From: Streptomyces sp. RB17 | GTDB taxonomy: Bacteria; Actinomycetota; Actinomycetes; Streptomycetales; Streptomycetaceae | Length of the DNA stretch: 64,000 bases | Reading direction: 5' to 3' | NCBI RefSeq assembly: GCF_009604455.1 | Contig: NZ_WEGL01000006.1 | Location: forward strand, 124,001 to 188,000 | Shown: positions 16,025-24,339 of the stretch, one piece after another | Layout: every line of letters begins with the position of its first letter | Position numbering within the stretch: position 1 is the stretch's first letter | Made by a program: the position numbers and the translations under genes | The notes under the pieces: model-generated | Seen by the model: only the letters and a program-made list of their open reading frames with translations | Told to the model about the DNA's origin: nothing | Databases searched by the model: none

Positions 16025-17182
16025 TCAGCGCCGCGCCGTCACCGAGCCGTCCACCGCGAACAGCTGTTCCTCCACGTGGTCCAAGGCCAAGCGCAGCGCC
16101 CCCGTGGCCACGACCGCCTCGCCCAGCACGGACAATGCCACCTCCGGCGGCCGCAGACAGTAGCGGGCCAGTTCGCGGCGCAGGGGCTCCAGGACGCCGT
16201 CGAGACCGGCCGCCCACCCGCCGATCACCACCAGCTCGGGATCCAGCGCCAGCACCAGCGCGGCCACGTCGTGCACCAGCCGCTGGATGAACCGCTCCAC
16301 GGCCGCCCGCGCCCGCTGGTCGCCCTCCCGGGCCAGCGCGAACACCTCGGCGACCGCCTGCTCGTCCAGCGGGTGCAGCGGCTGGTCGGTGGTGGACAGC
16401 AGCGTCTCCGGGGTGGCCTCCCGGCCCAGCAGATGCAACGCGCCGATCTCCCCGGCAGCCCCGCCGTAGCCCCGGTGCAGCCGCCCGCCGATCAACGAAC
16501 CCGCACCCGGGCTCAGTCCGGCCAGCACGAACACCACGTCGTCAGACTCGGCCGCCGCGCCCTTCCAGTGCTCGGCGACGGCCGCCGCGTTGGCGTCGTT
16601 CTCCACCAGCACCGGGCACTTGAAGGAGCGGCTGAGCCGCTCACCCAGCTTCAGGCCCGTCCACTGCGGCAGCGCCGTGCTCAGCCGTACCGTGCCGTCG
16701 GCCTCCACGATCCCCGGCGTGCCCACGCCCACCGCCCGCAGCGAGCCGCGCGCCACCCCGGCCCGGCGCAGCAGCTCGGCGACCGCGCCGCGCAGCCTCT
16801 CGAGCCGCTCGTCCGCCGGCGCCGTCTCGTCGACCTCCTTGGCCTGCGAGCCCAGCACCCGCCCGTCCAGGTCGGACAGCAGCGCGGCGACCCGGTGCGG
16901 CCCGATCTCCAGGCCCAGCAGATGCCCCGCCTCGGCCCGGAACCGGAACCGGCGTGCGGGCCGCCCCTGACGGCGCGCCGTGCCCTCGTCGGCCGCGGTC
17001 TCCACGACGAGCCCGCCCTCGATGAGCCCTTCGACGACACCCTCGACGGTCGGCCGGGACAGTCCGGTGACCCGGGTGATCTCGGTGAGCGTCGCGCAGT
17101 CCGTGGCCCGCAGCGCGTGCAGCACCACCGCGGAATTGATCCTTCGCAGCAGCGAGGGATCGCCGCCGGTCAGCTGCCCCAC
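16025..17182 (-). CDS. ROK family transcriptional regulator
   Basis: This 385-residue ROK protein has an N-terminal helix-turn-helix (TLTEITRVTGLSRPTVEGVV, about residues 31-50) and a sugar-kinase-like body with VENDANAAAVAEHW. The ROK zinc motif CxCGxxGCxE is absent: the matching region reads GAAGEIGALHLLGREATPE. The first phosphate loop is GLEIGPHRVAALL, not DIGGT-like. It is therefore probably a sugar-sensing repressor without kinase activity. It converges on the GntR gene and lies 91 bases from the response regulator start side. The ligand is unknown. Confidence 0.88.
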   Translation of the reverse strand: MGQLTGGDPSLLRRINSAVVLHALRATDCATLTEITRVTGLSRPTVEGVVEGLIEGGLVVETAADEGTARRQGRPARRFRFRAEAGHLLGLEIGPHRVAALLSDLDGRVLGSQAKEVDETAPADERLERLRGAVAELLRRAGVARGSLRAVGVGTPGIVEADGTVRLSTALPQWTGLKLGERLSRSFKCPVLVENDANAAAVAEHWKGAAAESDDVVFVLAGLSPGAGSLIGGRLHRGYGGAAGEIGALHLLGREATPETLLSTTDQPLHPLDEQAVAEVFALAREGDQRARAAVERFIQRLVHDVAALVLALDPELVVIGGWAAGLDGVLEPLRRELARYCLRPPEVALSVLGEAVVATGALRLALDHVEEQLFAVDGSVTARR

Positions 17183-17273
17183 CGTCCGTCCTTCCAGCTC
17201 GCGGCCGTGTTGGGCGGATCGTACTCGGCCCGGCGCGCCCCGGCGAGTGCCGGCTTCCGCACGGCCGGCCGGC

Positions 17274-17930
17274 TCACCCCGGTTCCACGAACCCCGACTC
17301 GTACGCCACGATCACCGCCTGGGTGCGGTCGCGCGCCCCGAGCTTGGCCAGCACGGCGCTCACATGCGACTTGACCGTCTCCGTGCCCACGACCAGCCGG
17401 GCGGCGATCTCCGCGTTCGACAGCCCGCGCGCCATGAGCCGCAGCACCTCCGCCTCCCGCTCGGTCAGCCGGGCCCGCTCCAGCGCGGCACGGGCCGGCC
17501 GGTCGCCGTCGCCGTACCGGGCGGCGAGGCGGCGTACGGACGCCGGGAACAGCAGCGACTCGCCAGCCGCGACCAGTCGCACCGCGTGCACGATCTCGGC
17601 CGGACGGGCCCGCTTCAGCAGGAACCCGTCGGCTCCCGCGCGCAACGCCTCGTACACGTACTCGTCGTCCTCGAAGGTCGTCACCACGAGGATCTTCGGC
17701 GGGTCGGCCACCGTGCGCAGCACCGCCTGCGTGGCCTCGATGCCGTCCATCAGCGGCATACGCACGTCCATGGCGACCACGTCCGGTCGCAGTTGCCGCA
17801 CCAGCGGGATGACCGCCGCGCCGTCGGCCGCCTCGCCGACCACCTCGATGTCGGGCTGTGCCTCGAGTACGGCGCGCAGACCGGCGCGGACCAGGGGTTC
17901 GTCGTCCACGAGGAGTACGGTGACCGGCAT
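17274..17930 (-). CDS. NarL/LuxR-type response regulator
   Basis: This 218-residue response regulator has receiver-domain acidic residues in LLVDDEPLVRAG, the phospho-Asp in VVAMDVRMPLMDGIEA and the conserved Lys in GFLLKRARPAEI. The C-terminal LuxR helix-turn-helix reads LTEREAEVLRLMARGLSNAEI. It follows the histidine kinase gene by 14 bases and pairs with it. The likely target is the divergent ABC transporter pair, whose spacer contains two palindromes. Confidence 0.95.
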   Translation of the reverse strand: MPVTVLLVDDEPLVRAGLRAVLEAQPDIEVVGEAADGAAVIPLVRQLRPDVVAMDVRMPLMDGIEATQAVLRTVADPPKILVVTTFEDDEYVYEALRAGADGFLLKRARPAEIVHAVRLVAAGESLLFPASVRRLAARYGDGDRPARAALERARLTEREAEVLRLMARGLSNAEIAARLVVGTETVKSHVSAVLAKLGARDRTQAVIVAYESGFVEPG

Positions 17931-17944
17931 CCGGCCAGCCTAGA

Positions 17945-19108
17945 TCAGTTGATCGGCAGCTCCGCGCGCACCTCCCAGTCGCCCGCGTCGGGACCGGTCC
18001 GGGCGGTGCCGCCGAGCAGCGCGGCCCGCTCCCGTATGCCCCGCAGGCCACTGCCCCGGCCCGCCCCTGACATCGGCCCAGACAGGGGGTTGCGCACCTC
18101 CAGGGCGAGCGTGCCGTCGCCGACCGCGACCCGGACCCGCACCGGCACGGCTCCGGCGTGCCGCAGCACATTGGTGAGCGCCTCCTGGAGGATCCGGTAG
18201 CCCTCGCGGGACACCGGCCCCGGCACGGCGTCGACCGCTCCGGTCACCTCCGCGTCGACCTTCGCCCCGGAGGCGCGCGCCGACTCCAGCAGGCGGCCGG
18301 CGTCCGCCAGCGTGGGCCGGGCGCTCACCGGCCGTTCCGTCTCGCGCAGCACCCCCAGCACGCGCTCCAGATCCGCCAGAGCGGCCCGGCCGGTCTCCTC
18401 GATCGCGTCCAGCGCCCGATCGGTGAAGTCCGGGTCGCCCGCCGCCCGCGCCGCACCGGCCTGCACCACGGCCACCGTGAGCGCGTGCCCGATCGAGTCG
18501 TGCAACTCCCGTGCGATGCGGGTGCGTTCCAGCAGTTGTTCGGTGCGCTCCTCCAGAGCCGCCAGCCGCTCGGCGGCCGACGGGCCGAGCAGCCGGCGCG
18601 CGCAGAGCGTGACGAGCTCGCCCAGGCCGACGGCCACGCCGTACAGGGCGAGCAGCGGGAGCGGCGTCAGCAACGCCCACGCGCGGTCGGGCGGCAGCCC
18701 GTCGAGCAGCGGCATCCCGGACGGCGCCCGTCCCCACGCGCAGCGTGCCAGCTCGACCGCCACGACAGGCAGCCACACCGTGGCGAAACCCGCGGGCCAG
18801 GCAAGGACCCACCGCACCTCCAGCCACAGCACCGTACGCAGCCGGTCCCGCCACGTCCGCGACGGAGCCTCGGAGATGCCCGGCCTCTGCTCACCGGGAG
18901 TCAGCAGCAGCCGCGCCTGCACTCCTTCGCCCACCCGTACGGCGGGCACGAACCCCACGGGGACGAGCACCAGCGCCGGCACCCAGGGCTTCGACATGTC
19001 GATGAACAGCCACACGCTCTCCATCAGCATGGGCACCCACAGATGCAGCAGCCGCGTGTACGTCGTCCCGCGCCGCAGCGGGCGCAGGAAGCGGAGCATG
19101 TGGACCAT
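17945..19108 (-). CDS. Two-component sensor histidine kinase
   Basis: This histidine kinase of the NarX/DesK (HisKA_3) class has four to five N-terminal hydrophobic segments, then the phospho-acceptor motif IARELHDSIGHALTVAVVQA, and a HATPase_c domain (EALTNVLRHAGA, GRGSGLRGIRERAALLGG). The frame is open to an ATG at 19201, but that would run the coding region through the palindromic control region, so I prefer the ATG at 19108 (MVHMLRFLRPLRR, 387 residues). The membrane location and divergent exporter suggest sensing of an envelope or antibiotic stress. Confidence 0.9.
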   Translation of the reverse strand: MVHMLRFLRPLRRGTTYTRLLHLWVPMLMESVWLFIDMSKPWVPALVLVPVGFVPAVRVGEGVQARLLLTPGEQRPGISEAPSRTWRDRLRTVLWLEVRWVLAWPAGFATVWLPVVAVELARCAWGRAPSGMPLLDGLPPDRAWALLTPLPLLALYGVAVGLGELVTLCARRLLGPSAAERLAALEERTEQLLERTRIARELHDSIGHALTVAVVQAGAARAAGDPDFTDRALDAIEETGRAALADLERVLGVLRETERPVSARPTLADAGRLLESARASGAKVDAEVTGAVDAVPGPVSREGYRILQEALTNVLRHAGAVPVRVRVAVGDGTLALEVRNPLSGPMSGAGRGSGLRGIRERAALLGGTARTGPDAGDWEVRAELPIN

Positions 19109-19142
19109 GACGACATCGTCGCAGGCGGCACCGACAACAGAC

Positions 19143-19182
19143 CTCCCCCGCACGGGGGAGACGATCTCCACCGGTGGGGGAG
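19143..19182. promoter_or_regulatory. Tandem inverted repeats in the divergent kinase/ABC spacer
   Basis: CTCCCCCGCACGGGGGAG (19143-19160) is a perfect repeat with 7-bp arms; CTCCACCGGTGGGGGAG (19166-19182) is a slightly imperfect second copy. The centres are about 22 bases apart, two helical turns, so two dimers could bind on the same face. They lie between the kinase and ABC starts and are the best candidate for the response regulator's operator. Confidence 0.6.
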
Positions 19183-19215
19183 GAGCCAACTCCCGGACCA
19201 CGGCAGCCTGGAGCC

Positions 19216-20136
19216 ATGACCACCATCGACGTACGTGACCTCACCAAGGAGTACGGTGCCCGCCGGGCCGTGGACCACCTGACCTTCAGCGTCCGCCCAG
19301 GCCGCGTCACCGGATTCCTCGGCCCGAACGGCGCCGGCAAGTCCACCACCATGCGGCTCGTCCTCGGCCTGGACCGGCCCACCTCCGGCACCGCCACCAT
19401 CGGCGGCCGGGCCTACGCCGAATTCAGCGAGCCGCTCCGCCGGGTGGGCGCCCTGCTGGACGCGGGGGCCGCGCACGGCTCCCGCAGCGCGCACGACCAT
19501 CTGCGGGCCCTGGCGGCGAGCAACCGCATCCCAGGCCACCGGGTCGACACGGTCCTGGAGCAGACCGGCCTCGCCGAGGTGGCCCGGCGCCGGGTGAAGA
19601 CCTACTCCCTCGGTATGCGCCAACGGCTCGGCATCGCCGCGGCCCTGCTCGGCGACCCCGAGGTGATCCTGCTCGACGAGCCCGCCAACGGCCTCGACCC
19701 CGAAGGCATCGCCTGGATCCGCACGCTGCTGCGCGGGCTCGCCGCGGACGGCCGTACGGTCCTGGTCTCCAGCCATCTGATGCACGAGACCGCGGCCTTC
19801 GCCGACCACCTCGTGATCCTCGGACGTGGCCGGCTCCTCGCCGACACCCCCGTCCAGGAGTTCATCCACGCGCGGGTACGGCCTCAGGTCAGGATCCGCA
19901 CCACCGACGCCGTCGCGCTCGGCGATCTGCTCGCCCGGCACGGCCACGACGCCACCCGGCACGAGGACGGGACATGGCTCGTGCGGCACGCGCGCGTGGA
20001 CGACCTCGGCCGTCTGATGTCCGAGGCGGGCGTACCCGTACTGGAGCTGGCCGCTCAGGAGGGCACCTTGGAGCAGGCCTACTTCGATCTGACCGCCGCC
20101 GAAGCCGAGTTCACCGCCCAGCCCCAGGAGGCCTGA
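19216..20136 (+). CDS. ABC transporter ATP-binding protein
   Basis: This 306-residue ATPase is of the bacitracin/multidrug exporter type. Walker A is GPNGAGKST near residue 40, the signature is YSLGMRQRLGIAAALLG, and Walker B is VILLDEPANGLDPEG; the switch His is in VSSHLMHE. Its C-terminal 80 residues are the usual exporter-specific extension. The start is the ATG at 19216. The permease gene begins two bases after its stop. It is inferred to export a compound sensed by the divergent two-component system. Confidence 0.95.
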   Translation: MTTIDVRDLTKEYGARRAVDHLTFSVRPGRVTGFLGPNGAGKSTTMRLVLGLDRPTSGTATIGGRAYAEFSEPLRRVGALLDAGAAHGSRSAHDHLRALAASNRIPGHRVDTVLEQTGLAEVARRRVKTYSLGMRQRLGIAAALLGDPEVILLDEPANGLDPEGIAWIRTLLRGLAADGRTVLVSSHLMHETAAFADHLVILGRGRLLADTPVQEFIHARVRPQVRIRTTDAVALGDLLARHGHDATRHEDGTWLVRHARVDDLGRLMSEAGVPVLELAAQEGTLEQAYFDLTAAEAEFTAQPQEA

Positions 20137-20138
20137 CC

Positions 20139-20855
20139 ATGCCGTTCACCCCGGTCCTGCACGCCGAGTGGATCAAGATCCGGACACTGCGGTCGCTCGT
20201 CGGCTCCCTGGCCGCCGTCCTCCTCGCCACCGCCGCGTTCTCCGCGCTCGCCTCCGCCTCCCCCGACGCCGGTGACACGGACCCGTTGTTCTCGGCGTTC
20301 TTCGGCATCAGCTTCGGACAGATCGCCGCGATCGCCTTCGGTACGACGGCCCTGTCCTCGGAGTTCCGGGGCGGCGGCCTGCGGCTGACGCTGGCTGCCG
20401 CGCCCGACCGGCGGCGCTGGTTCGCCGCGAAGGCGACCGCGATCGCGCTGCCCGTCCTCGCCGTCGGACTGCTCACGGGCGGGGTGACGCTGCTGGTGGC
20501 CAAGTCCGCCCTCGGCGCCTCCGGCCCGACCTGGGCCGAGGGACTGCGCGGCGCCGTCGGCTGCGGCCTGCAGCTCACCCTGATGGCGCTGTTCGCGACC
20601 GGCCTCGCCGCCGTGCTGCGCAGCGGCGTCGCGACCCTCTCCCTCCTCATCCCGTTCCTGCTGATCGTGTCCTTCGTGATCGGAGACATGTCCTCGGGCG
20701 TCGCCGACTTCCTTCCCGACCGGGCCGGTCAAGTGGTCCTGCACAGCAGCTACGACGGCCCCCTGGGCCCCTGGAGCGGGCTCGCGGTCAGCGCTCTGTG
20801 GGCGGCGGCGGCCCTCCTCGCCGGCGCGTGGACCATCGAGCGCCGGGACGCCTGA
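20139..20855 (+). CDS. ABC transporter permease
   Basis: This 238-residue permease is of the ABC-2 type (ABC2_membrane-like), with six hydrophobic segments. It begins MPFTPVLHAEWIKIRTLRS, the HxEWxKxR(T) pattern common in Streptomyces ABC-2 permeases, and has the loop GTTALSSEFRGGGLRLTLAAAPDRRRW. It starts two bases after the ATPase stop and certainly forms the transporter with it. Confidence 0.93.
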   Translation: MPFTPVLHAEWIKIRTLRSLVGSLAAVLLATAAFSALASASPDAGDTDPLFSAFFGISFGQIAAIAFGTTALSSEFRGGGLRLTLAAAPDRRRWFAAKATAIALPVLAVGLLTGGVTLLVAKSALGASGPTWAEGLRGAVGCGLQLTLMALFATGLAAVLRSGVATLSLLIPFLLIVSFVIGDMSSGVADFLPDRAGQVVLHSSYDGPLGPWSGLAVSALWAAAALLAGAWTIERRDA

Positions 20856-20896
20856 CGGCCCGCCAATTGTCAGTGGTGCCCGCTTTACTGGATCTC

Positions 20897-21340
20897 ATGG
20901 ACATCGCTACGTGCCTGACCGTCATCGACCTGCTGTGCGCCCGGGAGTTCCCCGCGGAGCACAGCAGGACGGAGCACGGCGAGAGCGGGCCCGGATTCCA
21001 CATAGCCGCCTTACAGACGAGCGGAGAGTCCTGGGACGGCGACGGCAGCGAACGGGAGGAGACGGCGGCGCAAGTTGACGCCGACCGCGTCGGACTCGCC
21101 GAGCGGCTCATCGAGCGGTGGGGGCTGCCACAGCACTTCAGCCTGTACAGCGTGCTCGAGCGGGGCACGGACGGCGAGGACATCGAGGAGCCGTGGGCCG
21201 GGCTCAGTGGTCATGTCCCGGATGTGCAGCTGTGGCGGGCGCCGGACGCGGGCCGGTGGGTCGGTCTCGGCGTTTCCCAGTGGGACGAGGAGCTGCCGTT
21301 TCAGCTGCTCGGGATAGTCACGGAGACCGACCCGCCATGA
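20897..21340 (+). CDS. Small conserved hypothetical protein
   Basis: This 147-residue acidic, soluble protein of no recognised family starts at the ATG at 20897. It is rich in Glu, Asp and Trp, with a C-terminal segment GRWVGLGVSQWDEELPFQLLGIV that reads like a beta-sheet core. No signal peptide, helix or metal motif is present. Its last 40 bases overlap the 3' end of the convergent mug gene. Confidence 0.7.
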   Translation: MDIATCLTVIDLLCAREFPAEHSRTEHGESGPGFHIAALQTSGESWDGDGSEREETAAQVDADRVGLAERLIERWGLPQHFSLYSVLERGTDGEDIEEPWAGLSGHVPDVQLWRAPDAGRWVGLGVSQWDEELPFQLLGIVTETDPP

Positions 21341-21906
21341 CCGGTGGAGCCCGCCGCCTCGCGCAGCCGGGCGAACTCCTCCGCCATGGTCGCCGCTGTC
21401 CAGTGCGCGTTCAGCCCGCTGGGATTGGGCAGTACCCAGACCCGGCTGTCCCCGACGGTCCGTTCCTGCGGGCCCACCCGGGCCGTGCGGTCGCCGAAGG
21501 CGGCCCGGTACGCGGTCACCCCGACCACGGCCAGCCACCTCGGCCTGAGCCGGGTCACCTTCGCGGTGAGCAGCCGTCCGCCCTCGATGTACTCCTCGGC
21601 GCTCAGCTCGTCGGCCCGCGCGGTCGCCCGCGCCACGACGTTCGTGATGCCCAGTCCGTACGACAGCAGCTCCTGCTGCTCGGGCGGCTTCAGCAGCCTC
21701 GGGGTGAAGCCCGACAGATGCAGCACGGGCCAGAACCGGTTGCCGGGGCGGGCGAAGTGGTGACCGGTCGCCGCCGTCATGAGCCCAGGGTTGATGCCGC
21801 AGAAGAGCACGCGGAGGCCGTCCGCGACGACGTCCGGTACGAGACGGTCACGGGCGGCCTCCAGGTCCGCCTTCGTGAAGCGGGGAGAGCGGGGCGTGCC
21901 GGTCAG
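21301..21906 (-). CDS. mug: G:T/U mismatch-specific DNA glycosylase
   Basis: This Mug/TDG-type uracil-DNA glycosylase shows the active-site motif CGINPGLMTAATGHHFARPGN (split: CGINPG binds the flipped base; the Asn activates water) and the insertion loop VWVLPNPSGLNAHWT. It removes U or T opposite G. The start is a problem: no ATG, GTG or TTG lies in frame between the purB stop and the core. A CTG at 21904-21906 overlaps the purB stop as CTGA and would give 201 residues, so coupled, non-canonical initiation is likely. The next GTG (at RVLFCG) would cut into the fold. Confidence 0.85.
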   Translation of the reverse strand: MTGTPRSPRFTKADLEAARDRLVPDVVADGLRVLFCGINPGLMTAATGHHFARPGNRFWPVLHLSGFTPRLLKPPEQQELLSYGLGITNVVARATARADELSAEEYIEGGRLLTAKVTRLRPRWLAVVGVTAYRAAFGDRTARVGPQERTVGDSRVWVLPNPSGLNAHWTAATMAEEFARLREAAGSTGHGGSVSVTIPSS

Positions 21907-23348
21907 AGGATCGCCCCGGGGGTGTAACCGGCCGCCTCCGGGTGCTGCTTGACGATCTCCTCGATCCGGCCGACGACGACACCGACCTGGTCGGCGGCGG
22001 CACCGGTGAAGGACAGCTTGTCGGCCATCAGCGCGGCGAGCTGCTCGCGGTCGAGGGGCAGCCGCTCGTCGGCGGCGAGCTTGTCGAGCAGGTCGTTGCG
22101 CTCGGCGCCCTGCTCGCGCATCGCGAGCGCCGTAGCGACGGCGTTCTCCTTGATCGCCTCGTGCGCGACCTCGCGGCCGACCCCGGCGCGCACGGCGCCC
22201 ATGAGGACCTTGGTGGTGGCCAGGAACGGCAGGTAGCGGTCCAGTTCGCGGGCGACGACGGCCGGGAAGGCGCCGAACTCGTCGAGGACCGTCAGGAAGG
22301 TCTCCAGCAGACCGTCGAGGGCGAAGAACGCGTCCGGGAGCGCGACGCGGCGCACCACCGAGCAGGACACGTCGCCCTCGTTCCACTGGTCGCCCGCCAG
22401 CTCGCCGGTCATCGAGGCGTAGCCCCGCAGGATGACCATCAGGCCGTTGACGCGCTCGCAGGAGCGGGTGTTCATCTTGTGCGGCATGGCGGAGGAGCCG
22501 ACCTGGCCCGGCTTGAAGCCCTCGGTGACCAGCTCGTGCCCGGCCATCAGCCGGATCGTCTTGGCCAGCGAGGACGGTGCCGCCGCCAGCTGCACCAGCG
22601 CGGTGACGACCTCGTAGTCCAGCGAACGCGGGTAGACCTGGCCGACGGAGGTGAACGCCTGCGAGAAGCCCAGGTGCCCGGCGATCCGGTGCTCCAGCTC
22701 GGCGAGCTTCGCCGCGTCGCCGCCCAGCAGGTCCAGCATGTCCTGCGCGGTGCCGACGGGGCCCTTGATGCCGCGCAGCGGGTAGCGGCCCAGCAGCTCC
22801 TCGACTCGGCCGTGGGCGACGATCAGCTCGTCGGCGGCGGTCGCGAACCGCTTGCCGAGCGTGGTGGCCTGCGCGGCCACGTTGTGCGAGCGGCCGGCCA
22901 TGACCAGCTCGGCGTACTCGCCGGCCAGCTTGCCCAGGCGCGCCAGCACGGCCACCGTACGGTCGCGCATCAGCTCCAGCGAGAGCCGGATCTGCAGCTG
23001 CTCGACGTTCTCGGTGAGGTCGCGGGAGGTCATGCCCTTGTGCACGTGCTCGTGCCCGGCGAGGTCGTTGAACTCCTCGATCCGCGCCTTCACGTCGTGC
23101 CGCGTGACCTTCTCGCGCTCGGCGATCGAGGCCAGGTCGACGGTGTCGAGGACGCGCTCGTAGTCGGCGATCGCCTCGTCCGGCACCTCGATGCCGAGGT
23201 CCTTCTGGGCGCGCAGCACGGCGAGCCAGAGCTGCCGCTCCAGCTTCACCTTCTGCTCGGGGGACCAGAGCGTGGCGAGCTCGGCGGAGGCGTAGCGTCC
23301 GGCGAGGACGTTCGGAATGCGGGGCTTGGCGGGCGCGGCGGAAGTCAC
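21903..23348 (-). CDS. purB: Adenylosuccinate lyase
   Basis: This 481-residue enzyme of the fumarase/aspartase superfamily acts twice in purine synthesis, on SAICAR and on adenylosuccinate. The superfamily signature is GSSAMPHKMN; MTSRDLTENVEQLQIR carries the family's Thr/Ser binding segment and MAGRSHNVAAQATTLGKR the general acid His. It starts with GTG. TAGAAT lies eight bases before this GTG, so the mRNA may be leaderless. Mug is coupled at its 3' end. Confidence 0.97.
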   Translation of the reverse strand: MTSAAPAKPRIPNVLAGRYASAELATLWSPEQKVKLERQLWLAVLRAQKDLGIEVPDEAIADYERVLDTVDLASIAEREKVTRHDVKARIEEFNDLAGHEHVHKGMTSRDLTENVEQLQIRLSLELMRDRTVAVLARLGKLAGEYAELVMAGRSHNVAAQATTLGKRFATAADELIVAHGRVEELLGRYPLRGIKGPVGTAQDMLDLLGGDAAKLAELEHRIAGHLGFSQAFTSVGQVYPRSLDYEVVTALVQLAAAPSSLAKTIRLMAGHELVTEGFKPGQVGSSAMPHKMNTRSCERVNGLMVILRGYASMTGELAGDQWNEGDVSCSVVRRVALPDAFFALDGLLETFLTVLDEFGAFPAVVARELDRYLPFLATTKVLMGAVRAGVGREVAHEAIKENAVATALAMREQGAERNDLLDKLAADERLPLDREQLAALMADKLSFTGAAADQVGVVVGRIEEIVKQHPEAAGYTPGAIL

Positions 23349-23383
23349 GTGTCCAGATTCTACTGGTGATTTGTGCAGGCCAA
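23349..23383 (-). promoter_or_regulatory. Putative purB promoter, possibly leaderless
   Basis: On the minus strand TAGAAT occupies 23362-23357, eight bases before the GTG start. A weak TTGGCC lies 15 bases further upstream. Initiation about seven bases after the -10 falls within two bases of the start codon. Confidence 0.4.
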
Positions 23384-23537
23384 CGCCATGCCCCTGTTCG
23401 GCGGAAGCTACGAGAGGCCAGTCACATGGTCATGGCCGCGGCGCTACGCCTGAGCCTCGTACGGCAGCAGATCCGGACGCGTCGCCGGGCGGCCGTCACC
23501 GGACGGTGTGACACCCATGGCCGTCGAGCCACTCACG

Positions 23538-24332
23538 CTATCGAGCACCCAAGACGTCCTTTCCCGCGGGTCGTGAGGCGTGGATGTACTGGTCGGCCCA
23601 GGCGCTGATGATGTGGGCGGCTCGCTGCGCCTGCCCTCGTGCGGTCATGAGGTGGTCCGCTCCTTCGAGCGAGACGAAGCTTCGCGGGTGCCGCGCCATG
23701 CGGAAGATCTCCCCGGCGTTGGCGACGTCCACGGTGTCGTCGGTGGGCGAGTGCATCACGAGCAGCGGCCGGTCCAACTCACGGACCCGGTCGTGCAGAC
23801 GGGCACGGCGGACGTCCTCGACGAAGGCGCGCTTGAGGACCAGGGTCCGCCCGCCGACGAACCACTCGTGCTGCCCGTCACTGAGCACGCGATCCACGAC
23901 CGCGTCGTACTGGTGCTCCACGTGGCTGGGGTCGGCGGGCGCCCCGATCGTGGCGACGGCGCGGACGCCGGTCGCCTCGGCCGCCGCGGCGATGGCGGCG
24001 GCGCCTCCCCACGAGTGACCCACCAGCAGATCCGCCGGAGTCCCCCGCTCTGCCATCAGGTTTGCCGCGCGGACGGTGTCCTGGACCTTGACTGTGAAGG
24101 AACCGTCACCCCAGTCGCCGTCGGAATCGCCGATCCCGAGGTTGTCGTAGCGCAGCATGCCGATCCCCTCGCGGGCCAACTGCTTGCTGACCCGCGCCGC
24201 GGCCGGCGAGTCCTTGCCGAGCGTGAATCCGTGGACGAAGATCCCCCAGCCCCGGACCTCGCCCTCCGGCAGGTCGATCGACCCGGCCAGCTCGGGGCCG
24301 ACGACGCTCTTGAATCTCACTTCTTCGGACAC
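23538..24332 (-). CDS. Alpha/beta hydrolase, OsmC-associated/dienelactone-like type
   Basis: This 264-residue alpha/beta hydrolase has an oxyanion region IFVHGFTLGKDSPAAARVS, nucleophile GHSWGGAAAI, acid in VMHSPTDDTVDV and base in EGADHLMT. The start is the GTG at 24332, eight bases after the stop of the glutamate-synthase-like gene and with GGAG about 10 bases upstream, so the two are an operon. The lid-less core resembles serine-aminopeptidase-type hydrolases. The substrate is unknown. Confidence 0.85.
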   Translation of the reverse strand: MSEEVRFKSVVGPELAGSIDLPEGEVRGWGIFVHGFTLGKDSPAAARVSKQLAREGIGMLRYDNLGIGDSDGDWGDGSFTVKVQDTVRAANLMAERGTPADLLVGHSWGGAAAIAAAAEATGVRAVATIGAPADPSHVEHQYDAVVDRVLSDGQHEWFVGGRTLVLKRAFVEDVRRARLHDRVRELDRPLLVMHSPTDDTVDVANAGEIFRMARHPRSFVSLEGADHLMTARGQAQRAAHIISAWADQYIHASRPAGKDVLGAR

Positions 24333-24339
24333 GTTGCGA

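Noticed and set aside
19109..19201. Longer N-terminus of the histidine kinase
   Set aside because: It would encode through the palindromic control region; Met at 19108 leads into the first transmembrane region.
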